Positions 27,393 to 36,789 of a DNA stretch of 64,000 nucleotides are shown one piece after another. The notes under the pieces were generated by a model. The model worked only from the letters and a program-made list of their open reading frames with translations. It was not told where the DNA came from and ran no database searches. Position numbers and translations under genes: made by a program. This stretch comes from Methylolobus aquaticus (lineage in GTDB: Bacteria > Pseudomonadota > Gammaproteobacteria > Methylococcales > Methylococcaceae), in the NCBI GenBank assembly GCA_004168015.1, contig SEYW01000007.1, positions 120,520 through 184,519 on the forward strand, given 5' to 3'. Each line of letters starts with the position of its first letter. Within the stretch, counting starts at the first letter, position 1.

Positions 27393-27791
27393 ATGGGCAT
27401 AGAGAACATCCGGGGCGTGATCATTGCGGCAGCCGTGGCCGGTCTGATGAGCGCGTGCGCCGCAATCGAGCGCAACGAGGTCACCGACATCGAGCAGATG
27501 CTCGCGGCGTCGGGCTTCCAGATCAAATACGCTGACACACCGGACAAAAAAGCCCACCTCCAGACGCTGACCCAACTCAAACTGGTTCCGCACAACGAAA
27601 ACGACTCGGTGCGTTTCATCTACGCCGACGCCAAATATTGCCAATGCCTCTACGCTGGTGACGGCGCGGCTTATCAGCGCTATCAGCAGCTCGCCATACA
27701 GAAGTCGATTGCCGACGAACAGCGGCAGGCGGCAATGATGAACGAAGACGCGGCGATGAATTGGGGCATGTGGGGCCCATGGGGCTGGTAA
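27393..27791 (+). CDS. Putative lipoprotein, tandem paralogue B
   Basis: The 132-residue protein has a signal peptide with lipobox LMSAC (Cys about residue 22) and parallels the preceding gene: NEVTDIEQMLAASGF, KYADTPDKKAHLQTL, FIYADAKYCQCLYAGDGAAYQRYQQ and a C-terminal NWGMWGPWGW. The pair clearly arose by duplication, with about half the residues conserved by eye. The YCQCLY pair and the aromatic/Gly/Met tail are the most conserved parts. No known function. It ends 37 bases before thiE, so all three genes may share a transcript. Confidence 0.75.
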   Translation: MGIENIRGVIIAAAVAGLMSACAAIERNEVTDIEQMLAASGFQIKYADTPDKKAHLQTLTQLKLVPHNENDSVRFIYADAKYCQCLYAGDGAAYQRYQQLAIQKSIADEQRQAAMMNEDAAMNWGMWGPWGW

Positions 27792-27828
27792 CCGGGTCGC
27801 TGGTGAGGCGTTACGTCTGACCAGGCGC

Positions 27829-28455
27829 ATGGGCCCGTTGCCGTTCCCGCGCCGCGGTCTTTACGTCATCACGCGCGATGGTGAGCCGCACGCGGCGCTT
27901 ACCGCCTCGGTCACGAGCGCCTTGCGGGGTGGCGCCGCTGTAGTTCAGTTGCGCGAGAAGCGGCCTTCGGAACGGGCCCGCAAAGCCGCGCTTCTGAGCG
28001 GCATCTGCCGGGAATTCAACGTCCCGCTCATCATCAACGATGACGCCGAGTTAGCGGCCAGCATCGGGGCGGACGGCGTACATTTGGGCCGCGATGACGT
28101 TTCGATAACGGAAGCCCGCGCCCTGCTGGGCGCGCGGTCGATCATCGGCATCTCCTGTTACGACTCGCTGGCACGAGCCGAAGATGCGGCGGCCCAGGGT
28201 GCAGACTATGTCGCTTTCGGCCGGTTCTTCTCCTCAGTCACCAAACCTCTGGCCTCTCCCGCTCATCTCGATACCTTGCGAGCCGCCCGATCACGGCTGG
28301 CAATCCCGATCGTCGCGATCGGAGGCATCACGAAGAAGAATGGCGGGGAGCTCATCGAAGCAGGCGCGGATCTGCTGGCCGTGGTCGATGCCGTCTTCGG
28401 CGAAAACGACCCTGAGACCGCGGCCCGCTACCTGTTCTCCCTGTTCGCGCACTGA
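27829..28455 (+). CDS. thiE: Thiamine-phosphate synthase
   Basis: ThiE joins HMP-PP and HET-P to thiamine phosphate. The 208-residue TIM-barrel protein shows RGLYVITRDG, VVQLREKRP with the phosphate-contacting Arg/Lys, LIINDDAELA with the diphosphate Asp, GADGVHLGRDD, IIGISCYDSL, GADYVAFGRFFSSVTK and PIVAIGGI. Every catalytic block is intact. The start is an ATG with weak upstream pairing. ThiD, which makes its substrate, is at 9018. Confidence 0.95.
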   Translation: MGPLPFPRRGLYVITRDGEPHAALTASVTSALRGGAAVVQLREKRPSERARKAALLSGICREFNVPLIINDDAELAASIGADGVHLGRDDVSITEARALLGARSIIGISCYDSLARAEDAAAQGADYVAFGRFFSSVTKPLASPAHLDTLRAARSRLAIPIVAIGGITKKNGGELIEAGADLLAVVDAVFGENDPETAARYLFSLFAH

Positions 28456-28512
28456 GTGGAAACGCCCGCGCGCCATCCCTCTCCGTCCACAAACCGTTTC
28501 CCCCTTGGGGCA

Positions 28513-28542
28513 TGGATACCGAGGGAGCGGTAAGACTATAAT
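28513..28542 (+). promoter_or_regulatory. Likely sigma-70 promoter of the aceE-aceF operon
   Basis: A perfect TATAAT at 28537-28542 lies 39 bases before the aceE start. TGGATA at 28513-28518, 18 bases upstream, is a fair -35 (4 of 6). No PdhR-like operator was recognised. Confidence 0.6.
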
Positions 28543-28581
28543 CCGCCGATTGTTCAAACCCCAGCGTACGTAAAGGCACAC

Positions 28582-31266
28582 ATGGCAGCAGTCAATCCCC
28601 TCACGCTCGCGCAAGTCCCACACGACCGCGATGTCGACCCCGGCGAGACGCGGGAATGGCTCGATGCGCTGGCCGCGGTCATCGAGCAGGAGGGAATCGA
28701 GCGGGCGCATTTCCTGATCGAGTCCCTCGTCGAGAAGGCTCGCCGCTCGGGCGCGAACCTGCCGTACAAGGCAAATACGGCCTACCTCAATACCATCCCG
28801 CCGCAAATGGAAGCCCGCATACCGGGCGACCAGGAAATCGAGGGTCGCATCCGTTCATACGTGCGCTGGAACGCGCTGGCGATGGTACTGCAAGCCAACC
28901 GCAAGTCGAGCGAATACGGCGGGCATATCGCCAGCTTCGCGTCGGCGGCCACGCTCTACGACGTCGGGTTCAACCATTTCTGGCGTGCACCCACCAAGGA
29001 ACATGGCGGCGACCTGATCTACTTCCAGGGCCACGCGGCGCCGGGCATTTATTCGCGCGCTTACCTGGAAGGCCGGTTGACCGAAGAGCAGCTCAAACGT
29101 TTCCGCCAGGAGGTGGACGGCGGCGGCCTGTCTTCCTACCCGCATCCATGGCTGATGCCGGATTTCTGGCAGTTTCCGACCGTATCGATGGGGCTTGGTC
29201 CCATCATGTCGATCTATCAGGCCCGCTTTCTGAAGTATCTCCAGAACCGCGACATCCTCAAGACCGAAGAACGCAAGGTCTGGTTTTTCGGCGGCGACGG
29301 CGAAATGGACGAGCCGGAATCCCGCGGTGCGATCGGCCTGGCCGGACGCGAGAAGCTGGACAACCTGGTCTTCGTAATCAACTGCAATCTGCAGCGTCTC
29401 GATGGTCCGGTGCGCGGCGACGGCAAGATCATCCAGGAACTGGAAGCGGAATTCCGCGGCGCTGGCTGGAACGTGATCAAGGTCATCTGGGGCTCATACT
29501 GGGATCCGCTGTTCCTGAAGGACCATTCCGGCCTGCTGATCAAGCGCATGGAAGAGGCCGTGGACGGCGAGTATCAAAACTATAAGGCCAAGGGCGGCGC
29601 CTACACCCGCCAGCACTTCTTCGGCAAGTACCCCGAGTTGCTCGAGATGGTCGCCAACATGTCGGACGAGGACATCTGGCGCCTCAACCGCGGCGGTCAT
29701 GACCCCCACAAGGTTTACGCGGCCTACCATACGGCCGTGCACCACAAGGGTCAGCCGACCGTGATCCTGGCCAAGACCGTCAAGGGCTACGGCATGGGCC
29801 GCGCGGGCGAAGGCCAGAACATCACGCACCAGCAGAAGAAAATGAACGAGGAGGCGCTGCGCGCCTTCCGCGACCGTTTCAACATCCCGGTCTCGGATGA
29901 CCGCCTGGCGGAAATCCCGTTCTACAAGCCACCCGAGGATAGCCCGGAGATGAAGTATCTGCAGGAGCGCCGGCAGGTGCTCGGCGGCTACCTGCCCGCT
30001 CGTCGCGAGCAGGCGCCGTTGCTGCAGGTACCGGATCTCAGCCTGTTCGAGAGCCTGCTGAAGAACAGCGAGGACCGGGAACTGTCGACGACGATGGTCT
30101 TCGTCCGCATGCTGACGATCCTGCTGCGCGACAAGAAGCTTGGCAAGTACATCGTCCCCATCGTGCCGGATGAGGCCCGGACCTTCGGCATGGAAGGCTT
30201 GTTCCGCCAGTACAGCATCTATTCGTCGGTCGGCCAGCTCTACACGCCTGAAGACGCCGACCAGATCATGTACTACCGCGAGGACAAGACCGGGCAAATC
30301 CTCGAGGAAGGAATCAACGAAGCGGGCTCCGCCTGCTCGTGGATCGCCGCAGGAACGGCTTACAGCAGTTGCGGCGTGCAGATGATCCCGTTCTACATCT
30401 ACTATTCGATGTTCGGCTATCAGCGGGTCGGCGATCTGCTCTGGGCCGCGGGCGACATGCAGGTACGCGGCTTCCTGATGGGCGGAACGGCCGGCCGCAC
30501 GACGCTGGCCGGGGAAGGTCTGCAGCATCAGGACGGTCATAGCCTGCTGACGATGTCAGCGATTCCCAACTGCGTCAGCTACGACCCGACGTTCGCCTAC
30601 GAACTGGCGGTCATTGTTCAGGACGGCCTGCGCCGGATGTATCAGGAAGGCGAGAGTGTCTTCTACTACATCACTGTCATGAACGAAAACTACGCGCATC
30701 CGGACATGCCGAACGGATCCGAGCAAGGGATCATCAAGGGTCTGTACCAGATCCTCGACGCGGGGAAAAAGGCCTCCGTACAACTGCTCGGCAGCGGCAC
30801 GATCCTGCGCGAGAGCATCGCCGCGGCGAAACTCCTCGACGACGACTTTGGCATCAAGGCCAACGTCTGGAGCGCCACAAGCTTTGGCGAGTTGCGGCGC
30901 GACGCGCTCGAAAAGGAACGCTGGAACCTGTTGCATCCAGACCAACCAAAGCGAATCAGTTACGTCGAGGAATGCCTGGCGCCCACCAAAGGCCCCATCG
31001 TCGCGGCAACGGACTACATGAAGACCGTGCCCGACATGATCCGCGCCTGGGTACCGCGCCACTACACGGTACTCGGCACCGATGGCTACGGCCGCAGCGA
31101 CGGCCGCAAGGCGCTGCGCCGTTTCTTCGAGGTTGACCGTTACTACATCGCGGTCGCCGCGCTTAAATCCCTGGCCGATGAAGGCCAGATCCCGGTGGAG
31201 AAGGTCACGGAGGCGCTGAAGCGCTACGAGATCGATCCGGAAAAGCCCAATCCTCTGACGGTCTAG
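28582..31266 (+). CDS. aceE: Pyruvate dehydrogenase E1 component, homodimeric type
   Basis: AceE decarboxylates pyruvate with thiamine diphosphate and acetylates the lipoyl arm of E2. The 894-residue protein matches E. coli AceE (887) throughout. It has the ThDP motif GGDGEMDEPESRGAIGLA...FVINCNLQRLDGPVRG, HDPHKVYAAYH, KTVKGYGMG, DEARTFGMEGLFRQ and the transketolase C-terminal domain ending YEIDPEKPNPLTV. AAAGG precedes the ATG. It is the first gene of an aceE-aceF unit 10 bases apart. ThDP for it would come from the ThiD/ThiE pathway also in this window. Confidence 0.97.
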   Translation: MAAVNPLTLAQVPHDRDVDPGETREWLDALAAVIEQEGIERAHFLIESLVEKARRSGANLPYKANTAYLNTIPPQMEARIPGDQEIEGRIRSYVRWNALAMVLQANRKSSEYGGHIASFASAATLYDVGFNHFWRAPTKEHGGDLIYFQGHAAPGIYSRAYLEGRLTEEQLKRFRQEVDGGGLSSYPHPWLMPDFWQFPTVSMGLGPIMSIYQARFLKYLQNRDILKTEERKVWFFGGDGEMDEPESRGAIGLAGREKLDNLVFVINCNLQRLDGPVRGDGKIIQELEAEFRGAGWNVIKVIWGSYWDPLFLKDHSGLLIKRMEEAVDGEYQNYKAKGGAYTRQHFFGKYPELLEMVANMSDEDIWRLNRGGHDPHKVYAAYHTAVHHKGQPTVILAKTVKGYGMGRAGEGQNITHQQKKMNEEALRAFRDRFNIPVSDDRLAEIPFYKPPEDSPEMKYLQERRQVLGGYLPARREQAPLLQVPDLSLFESLLKNSEDRELSTTMVFVRMLTILLRDKKLGKYIVPIVPDEARTFGMEGLFRQYSIYSSVGQLYTPEDADQIMYYREDKTGQILEEGINEAGSACSWIAAGTAYSSCGVQMIPFYIYYSMFGYQRVGDLLWAAGDMQVRGFLMGGTAGRTTLAGEGLQHQDGHSLLTMSAIPNCVSYDPTFAYELAVIVQDGLRRMYQEGESVFYYITVMNENYAHPDMPNGSEQGIIKGLYQILDAGKKASVQLLGSGTILRESIAAAKLLDDDFGIKANVWSATSFGELRRDALEKERWNLLHPDQPKRISYVEECLAPTKGPIVAATDYMKTVPDMIRAWVPRHYTVLGTDGYGRSDGRKALRRFFEVDRYYIAVAALKSLADEGQIPVEKVTEALKRYEIDPEKPNPLTV

Positions 31267-31276
31267 GAATTCATCT

Positions 31277-32611
31277 ATGGGTCGAGAAGCGGTGGTATCC
31301 GTTCCGGATATCGGTGACTACAAGAACGTCGAAATCATCGAGGTCCTGGTCAAGACCGGTGATGCGGTCAAGGCGGATGATTCACTGATCGCACTGGAGA
31401 GCGACAAGGCGGCCATGGAAGTGCCATCCCCGTTCGGGGGCACGGTCAAGGAAGTGAAGGTGCAACTGGGCGACCGCGTCAGCCAGGGATCTCCGATTCT
31501 CACGCTGGTGGTCGAAGACGGGGACGCGCCGACTGCCGCGAGCGAACCGGCACCGGCAGCTGCCGCACCGCCAAAGCCCGAGCCCACAGCGGAGCCGCCC
31601 GCTGCCGCCACGGCGCCCCCTTCCGCCCCGGCGGCGACGCCACAACCGGCTCAGGTTGCCACCGCGGTAGCACCGCCGCCACCGACAACCACTCCACCTA
31701 GCGAGGGGGCGCCACCGCACGCCAGCCCGTCCGTACGGAAGTTCGCGCGGGAACTGGGCGCCGATCTCGCTCAGATTCGCGGAACCGGCATCAAGGGCCG
31801 GATCCTGAAGGAGGATGTGCAGAATTTCATCAAGCAGCGCCTCCAGCAACCGGAGCGAACCGCAGCGTCAGGCTTCTCGCTGCCGGAGCCGGTCGAGATC
31901 GATTTCTCGCAGTTCGGCCCGGTGGACCGGAAGCCGATGTCCCGGATCAAGAAGCTGTCGGCCGCCAACCTGCATCGCGCCTGGGTGGGCATCCCACATG
32001 TCACCCATCAGGACGAGGCGGACATCACCGACCTGGAAGCCTTCCGCGTGTCGCTCAAGCAGGAGGCCGAACGGCGCGAGGTCAAGCTGACGCTGCTGCC
32101 GTTCATCATGAAGGCCGTCATCGCGACACTGAAGGCCTTCCCGAACTTCAATGCGTCTCTGGCGGCCAACGGCGAGGAACTGATCCTCAAGCAGTACTAC
32201 CACCTCGGCTTTGCCGTCGACACCCCCGATGGGCTCGTGGTGCCGGTGCTACGCGATGCCGACCGTAAGAGCGTCTACGAAATCGCCGCGGAACTGGCCG
32301 AACTGGGCGTGCGCGCCCGCAATCGGAAGCTCCGCAACACCGATCTGCAGGGCGGTACCTTCACGATTTCCAGTCTGGGCGGCATTGGCGGCACGTCGTT
32401 CACACCCATCGTCAACGCACCCGAAGTCTCGATTCTGGGTGTTTGCAAGGCCCAACTGAAGCCGGCCTACCAAGGCGGCCAGTGGGTACCGAGACTGATG
32501 CTGCCGCTGTCGCTGTCCTACGATCATCGGGTCATCGACGGCGCCGAAGCCGCGCGCTTCGCCGCAACCCTGGCGCAATTGCTGAGCGACCTGCGGCGCG
32601 TACTGCTCTGA
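31277..32611 (+). CDS. aceF: Dihydrolipoamide acetyltransferase (E2) of pyruvate dehydrogenase
   Basis: The 444-residue E2 has a single lipoyl domain (residues 1-80) with lipoyl-Lys K44 in ESDKAAMEVP. A long Ala/Pro linker (about 88-145) follows, then a peripheral-subunit-binding domain (ASPSVRKFARELGADLAQIRG type) and the acetyltransferase core ending in the active-site SYDHRVIDGAEAARF. E. coli AceF has three lipoyl domains, so this is a shorter form, common in other gammaproteobacteria. It lies 10 bases after aceE. Confidence 0.96.
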   Translation: MGREAVVSVPDIGDYKNVEIIEVLVKTGDAVKADDSLIALESDKAAMEVPSPFGGTVKEVKVQLGDRVSQGSPILTLVVEDGDAPTAASEPAPAAAAPPKPEPTAEPPAAATAPPSAPAATPQPAQVATAVAPPPPTTTPPSEGAPPHASPSVRKFARELGADLAQIRGTGIKGRILKEDVQNFIKQRLQQPERTAASGFSLPEPVEIDFSQFGPVDRKPMSRIKKLSAANLHRAWVGIPHVTHQDEADITDLEAFRVSLKQEAERREVKLTLLPFIMKAVIATLKAFPNFNASLAANGEELILKQYYHLGFAVDTPDGLVVPVLRDADRKSVYEIAAELAELGVRARNRKLRNTDLQGGTFTISSLGGIGGTSFTPIVNAPEVSILGVCKAQLKPAYQGGQWVPRLMLPLSLSYDHRVIDGAEAARFAATLAQLLSDLRRVLL

Positions 32612-32762
32612 TCTCTTGCTCGTTGCGGAGTCGTGGCTCCGCAACGAACGCGTCCACGGCGGTCACCGACTTCCTGCGGCAGCACGCGCAGCCCGAATTA
32701 AGGCCCGGCAGGGACAACACGAACTCCTCCGAGATACCATCGCACCAACGCTAGAGAGCACC

Positions 32763-34202
32763 ATGGCCACCGAATCCTCCGCCACTACACCAGGGAATAG
32801 TCTGCATGCCGAGGTCGTCGTGCTCGGCGCCGGACCGGGCGGCTACACGGCCGCGTTTCGTGCTGCCGACCTCGGCAAGCGCGTCGTGCTGATCGAGCGC
32901 TACGCCGCGCTTGGCGGCGTGTGCCTGAACGTCGGCTGCATTCCGTCGAAGGCCCTGTTGCATGTCGCACACGTGATCCACGACGCCGAGGAAAGCGCCC
33001 CGTTCGGCATCCGTTTCGCGACGCCGGAAATCGATCTCGACAAGCTGCGGGACTGGAAGGGCCGTATCGTCAAGACCCTCAATACCGGTCTGGCCGGACT
33101 GGCAAAGCAGCGCCAGGTCACGGTCGTGCATGGCCTGGGCAGCTTCGTTTCGGAGCGGGAAATCCGCGTCGATTCGCCCGAAGGCGCAACGACGATCACC
33201 TTCGACCACGCGATCATCGCGGCCGGCTCCACGCCGGTGAAGATTCCGGGCTTTCCGTACGATGACCCGCGCCTGATGGATTCGACCGACGCACTGGAAC
33301 TCAAGGATGTGCCGGCTCGGCTGCTGATCGTCGGCGGCGGCATCATCGGCCTCGAAATGGCGTGTTTCTATCACGCGTTGGGCTCGAAGATTACCGTTGT
33401 CGAGTTGATGGACCAGCTCATTCCGGGCTGCGACCCGGAACTGGTGAAGCCGCTTGCGCAGCGGATCCAGAAGCAGTACGAGAACATCTTCCTGAAGACG
33501 AAGGTCAGTTCCATTCAGTCCGAGGAGGCCGGTCTGCGGGTGGCTTTCGAGGGCGAAGGGGCGCCTGCGTCCGATCTGTTCGACCGGGTTCTGGTCGCCG
33601 TAGGAAGGAAGCCAAACGGCGCGATGATCGGGGCCGCCAGCGCCGGCATCCATGTCGACGAACGCGGGTTCATTCCGGTCGATGACAAACAGCGCACCAA
33701 TGTGCCGCACATCTTTGCCATCGGTGACGTGGTCGGAAACCCGATGTTGGCGCACAAGGCCACGCACCAGGGTAAGGTCGCTGCGGAAGTGATCGCCGGA
33801 CACCCCAGCGCCTTTCAGGCCCTGTCTATTCCATCGGTGGCCTACACCGACCCTGAAGTCGCCTGGATGGGGCTTTCCGAAGCGGAGGCCAAAGCGCAGG
33901 GGATAGAGTTCGAAAAAGCCGTGTTCCCGTGGGCCGCCAGCGGACGTGCGCTGGGCATGGGGCGGCGCGAGGGGCTGACCAAGATGATCAGCGACAAGGC
34001 CACGAAGCGTTTGCTCGGCGTCGGCATGGTCGGACCGCATGCCGGTGACCTGATCGCGGAAGCGATGCTGGCACTGGAGATGGGAGCCGACGTCGAGGAC
34101 ATCGCGCTAACTATTCACCCGCATCCGACCCTGTCCGAGACCTTTGCCTTCGCTGCCGAGATGATCGAAGGCTCGATCACCGATCTGTACGTCAAGAAGT
34201 AG
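32763..34202 (+). CDS. lpdA: Dihydrolipoyl dehydrogenase (E3)
   Basis: The flavoprotein reoxidises the lipoyl groups of the pyruvate dehydrogenase complex, reducing NAD+. The 479-residue protein has the FAD motif VLGAGPGGYTAAFRAADLG, the redox disulfide GGVCLNVGCIPSK (C54, C59), the NAD motif GGGIIGLEMA, AIGDVVGNPMLAHKA, and the C-terminal HPHPTLSE with the catalytic His-Glu. I use the ATG at 32763; the open frame extends upstream into the 151-base aceF-lpdA gap, but without homology. It converges with ampG, seven bases apart. Confidence 0.97.
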   Translation: MATESSATTPGNSLHAEVVVLGAGPGGYTAAFRAADLGKRVVLIERYAALGGVCLNVGCIPSKALLHVAHVIHDAEESAPFGIRFATPEIDLDKLRDWKGRIVKTLNTGLAGLAKQRQVTVVHGLGSFVSEREIRVDSPEGATTITFDHAIIAAGSTPVKIPGFPYDDPRLMDSTDALELKDVPARLLIVGGGIIGLEMACFYHALGSKITVVELMDQLIPGCDPELVKPLAQRIQKQYENIFLKTKVSSIQSEEAGLRVAFEGEGAPASDLFDRVLVAVGRKPNGAMIGAASAGIHVDERGFIPVDDKQRTNVPHIFAIGDVVGNPMLAHKATHQGKVAAEVIAGHPSAFQALSIPSVAYTDPEVAWMGLSEAEAKAQGIEFEKAVFPWAASGRALGMGRREGLTKMISDKATKRLLGVGMVGPHAGDLIAEAMLALEMGADVEDIALTIHPHPTLSETFAFAAEMIEGSITDLYVKK

Positions 34203-34209
34203 CGCCGCT

Positions 34210-35529
34210 TCAGGCCGCGCGGTCGGACTCGACCGCCGGCCTGCCAAAGCTCCGGGGCGTTCCGTTCCAGGGCGCGATGAAGAACAGCAGCAGCATGCCC
34301 GGGGCCGCCGCCATGAAACACAGCCAGAAGAAGCGCTCCCAGCCAAGCGCCTCGACGTGGAACAAGGTCAGCCCACCCAGCTTCAGATCCCCCCCCTCGA
34401 CCAAAAACCCGGTGAAGGCATTGGCCAGCGTCCGCGGCGTCGCGGCCAGACTCGTGAACAGCGCGAACTGGGTTGCGGTATAAGCCGGATTCGTCGTGCT
34501 GGCGATATAAGCCACGAACGCTGCGGTGCCAAGCCCGACGCCGAAGGCTTCGGCCCCGATAACCGACGCCAGACCTACCAGCGTATGCCCTGCCGTCGCC
34601 AGCCAAGCGAAGCCGAGTATCACGAGCGCCTGCAGCATGCCAAAGACCCACAACGCCCGGTGCGTGCCCAGGTAGACCATCCAGATCCCACCGAAAATGC
34701 CGCCGGCCACGTTTGGCCACAAGCCGGCATGTTTGGCGATCATGCCGATCTCGGTTTTCGAGTAGCCCATGTCCAGGTAGAAGGGCGTGACCAGCGCGGT
34801 CGCCATGCTGTCGCCCAGCTTGTAGAAGAAGATGAAGGCCAGCACGGTGAGAGCGGAAACCCAGCCGTTCCGGCCGACGAACTCCCGAAAAGGCTCGACC
34901 ACGGCTCGCCGCAGGGTCGTCGGCGCCCTCTCGGCGGCCTCAGGTTCGCGGACCAGCAGCGTCAGCAGCAGACCAGGCAGCATGAACAAGGCAGTAATTA
35001 GATAGACCGTCTGCCATGACAGGTGATCCGCCAAAACCAGCGACAGCGAACCCGGAATCAAACTCGACACCTTGTAGGCATTCACGTGGATCACGTTGCC
35101 GAGACCCTGCTCGTCGTCCCGGAGCAGTTCGCGGCGGTAGGCGTCGATCGCAATGTCCTGTGTCGCGGAGAAGAATGCGACGACGACGGCGAGGGCGGAA
35201 ATAGCGGCGAGATCCGGTTGTGGCGCGAACCAGCCGAAGGCCGGCAAAGTCAGCAACAGGCCCATTTGCGTGACGAGCATCCACGAGCGGCGTCGACCGA
35301 GCCGGAAACCGTAGCGATCGCATAGCGGCGCCCACAGAAACTTCCAGATGTAAGGGAACTGGACCAGCGCCAGCAGGCCGATCGCCTTCAGGTCGACACC
35401 CCCCTCCCGGAGCCAGGCCGATAGCAGACTGATCAGCACGAACAACGGCAGACCGGAGGAAAACCCGGTCAACACGCAAATCAGCATGCGCCGGTTCAGC
35501 AAGGCCTCACGCGGGGAATGGGTAGTCAT
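34210..35529 (-). CDS. ampG: Muropeptide MFS permease AmpG
   Basis: AmpG imports anhydro-muropeptides from the periplasm for recycling. The 439-residue protein has about twelve membrane segments and the family marks FSSGLPLFVLISLLSAWLR near the N-terminus, KFLWAPLCDRY, LGRRRSW, SATQDIAIDAYRREL, and YTATQFALFTSLAATPRTL. Length is normal for the short AmpG type. It overlaps the end of xthA by 23 bases and is probably co-transcribed with it. AmpD, the next enzyme in the pathway, is at 14037. Confidence 0.95.
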   Translation of the reverse strand: MTTHSPREALLNRRMLICVLTGFSSGLPLFVLISLLSAWLREGGVDLKAIGLLALVQFPYIWKFLWAPLCDRYGFRLGRRRSWMLVTQMGLLLTLPAFGWFAPQPDLAAISALAVVVAFFSATQDIAIDAYRRELLRDDEQGLGNVIHVNAYKVSSLIPGSLSLVLADHLSWQTVYLITALFMLPGLLLTLLVREPEAAERAPTTLRRAVVEPFREFVGRNGWVSALTVLAFIFFYKLGDSMATALVTPFYLDMGYSKTEIGMIAKHAGLWPNVAGGIFGGIWMVYLGTHRALWVFGMLQALVILGFAWLATAGHTLVGLASVIGAEAFGVGLGTAAFVAYIASTTNPAYTATQFALFTSLAATPRTLANAFTGFLVEGGDLKLGGLTLFHVEALGWERFFWLCFMAAAPGMLLLFFIAPWNGTPRSFGRPAVESDRAA

Positions 35530-36286
35530 AATCGATGGTCAGAGGGGCGTGATCGGAGAATCGCTCATCTTTGTAAATGGCCGCTGAACGGATACAGTCC
35601 CGGAGCGACGGCGTCACGATCTGATAGTCGATCCGCCAGCCCACGTTCTTGGCCCAGGCTTGCCCCCGATTCGACCACCAGGTGTACTGATCGGGCTCAG
35701 GGTTCACGACACGGAACGCATCGACCCAATGCTGCTCGTCGAACACCCTGTCCAGCCAGGCACGCTCCTCGGGCAGGAAGCCGGAGTTCTTTTGGTTCGA
35801 ACGCCAGTTTTTCAGGTCGATCGGCTTGTGCGCGATGTTCCAGTCGCCGCACAGGACGTAATCACGACCGGACTGCATCAATTCGGCCATGACCGGCAGG
35901 AAGCGTTCCAGAAAGTCGAATTTGACCGCCTGCCGTTCCTCGCTGGACGAACCGGATGGCAGGTAGAGCGAGACGACGCTGAGCTTGCCGAAACGGGCCT
36001 CCAGATAGCGTGCCTCGCGGTCCATGTCCGGCCAGCCCAGCCCCTGGATGACTTCATCCGGTTCGCGCACGGAATACAATGCGACGCCGCTGTACCCTGG
36101 CTTCTCGGCGTCCAGGTAATAACAGCTCAAACCTTCCGGCCAGTACAAGGGATCCGTCAGCTGATGCGTCTGCCCCTTGATCTCCTGCAGACAGATGACA
36201 TCGGCATGCTGGCGCGGCAGCCAGTCGAAAAAGCCTTTGCGGGCACCCGCCCGGATGCCGTTAACGTTCAACGTGATGATGCGCAT
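35507..36286 (-). CDS. xthA: Exodeoxyribonuclease III
   Basis: This 259-residue EEP-fold protein is an AP endonuclease and 3'-exonuclease. It has ITLNVNGIRAGARKGF, ICLQEIKGQ with the metal Glu35, GYSGVALY, CGDWNIAHKPIDLKNWR, WRIDYQIVT and the terminal SDHAPLTIDYD with the catalytic Asp-His. The length is right for the ExoIII group (E. coli 268). The ATG at 36286 is the first plausible start. The gene diverges from rpmE, and its 3' end overlaps ampG. Confidence 0.94.
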   Translation of the reverse strand: MRIITLNVNGIRAGARKGFFDWLPRQHADVICLQEIKGQTHQLTDPLYWPEGLSCYYLDAEKPGYSGVALYSVREPDEVIQGLGWPDMDREARYLEARFGKLSVVSLYLPSGSSSEERQAVKFDFLERFLPVMAELMQSGRDYVLCGDWNIAHKPIDLKNWRSNQKNSGFLPEERAWLDRVFDEQHWVDAFRVVNPEPDQYTWWSNRGQAWAKNVGWRIDYQIVTPSLRDCIRSAAIYKDERFSDHAPLTIDYDYPFPA

Positions 36287-36375
36287 GCTCTGGCTAAAGA
36301 ACCGAAATGGCGGGGCGAATCAGTACGCAAGGTCGGTGGCCGAAGCGGCTGTCACCTTGGCCCGATTCGGTTTGC

Positions 36376-36404
36376 TTGATGCGTAGCGGTTAGTCAAGTA
36401 GACT
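36376..36404 (+). promoter_or_regulatory. Sigma-70 promoter of rpmE
   Basis: TTGATG (36376-36381) and TAGACT (36399-36404) are separated by exactly 17 bases, giving transcription from about 36411 and a leader of about 34 bases before the L31 start. Confidence 0.65.
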
Positions 36405-36444
36405 TAGGGGCTTTTCGCGCCAGCCCAGTTGGGAGACCCAGTCC

Positions 36445-36648
36445 ATGAAGCCCGATATTCACCCGGAGTACAAGACGATATCCGTGACCTGCAGTTGCGG
36501 CGCCACGTTTGAGACTCGCTCCACCCTCGGCGAGCCGCTACACGTCGAAGTGTGCTCGGCCTGCCATCCATTCTATACAGGCAAGCAGAAAATCGTCGAC
36601 ACCGCCGGCCGGGTCGACAAGTTCCGCCGCAAGTACGCCCGCGGCTGA
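36445..36648 (+). CDS. rpmE: 50S ribosomal protein L31 (zinc form)
   Basis: The 67-residue protein is the Cys-containing L31. MKPDIHPEY opens it, C16 and C18 (VTCSCG) plus C37 and C40 ([15 protein letters not shown]) form the zinc site, and it ends [19 protein letters not shown] ribosome site precedes the ATG. Zinc-binding L31 is typically replaced by a Cys-free paralogue under zinc starvation; no such paralogue is in the window. Confidence 0.97.
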   Translation: MKPDIHPEYKTISVTCSCGATFETRSTLGEPLHVEVCSACHPFYTGKQKIVDTAGRVDKFRRKYARG

Positions 36649-36672
36649 TCACTCGGGGCGGCGCGCTGCATC

Positions 36673-36690
36673 GGCGCGGCTCGCCGCGCC
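36673..36690 (+). terminator. GC-rich hairpin after rpmE
   Basis: GGCGCGG-CTCG-CCGCGCC is a perfect 7-bp stem 24 bases after the rpmE stop. The downstream T content is low (GACCGGTCGTT), so termination efficiency is uncertain. It could serve both rpmE and the converging gene at 36790. Confidence 0.45.
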
Positions 36691-36789
36691 GACCGGTCGT
36701 TACCCGCGTCAGTCCACGCCTTGGACCTCGGGCCGGAACAACGCGGGCCGGCACATCCGCAGTAGCGCCTTCTCGCTGCCGCACTCACC

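Noticed and set aside
32616..32762. Upstream extension of lpdA
   Set aside because: The frame is open to 32616 but the added residues have no homology; the ATG at 32763 directly precedes the FAD-binding strand.
32751..34040. 429-codon minus-strand frame inside lpdA
   Set aside because: lpdA on the plus strand has every catalytic motif; the antisense frame is a codon-bias shadow. Long frames opposite maeB (59633-60922), aceE (29494-30540), the flavoprotein (50736-51770) and the kinase (48426-49472) were rejected for the same reason.
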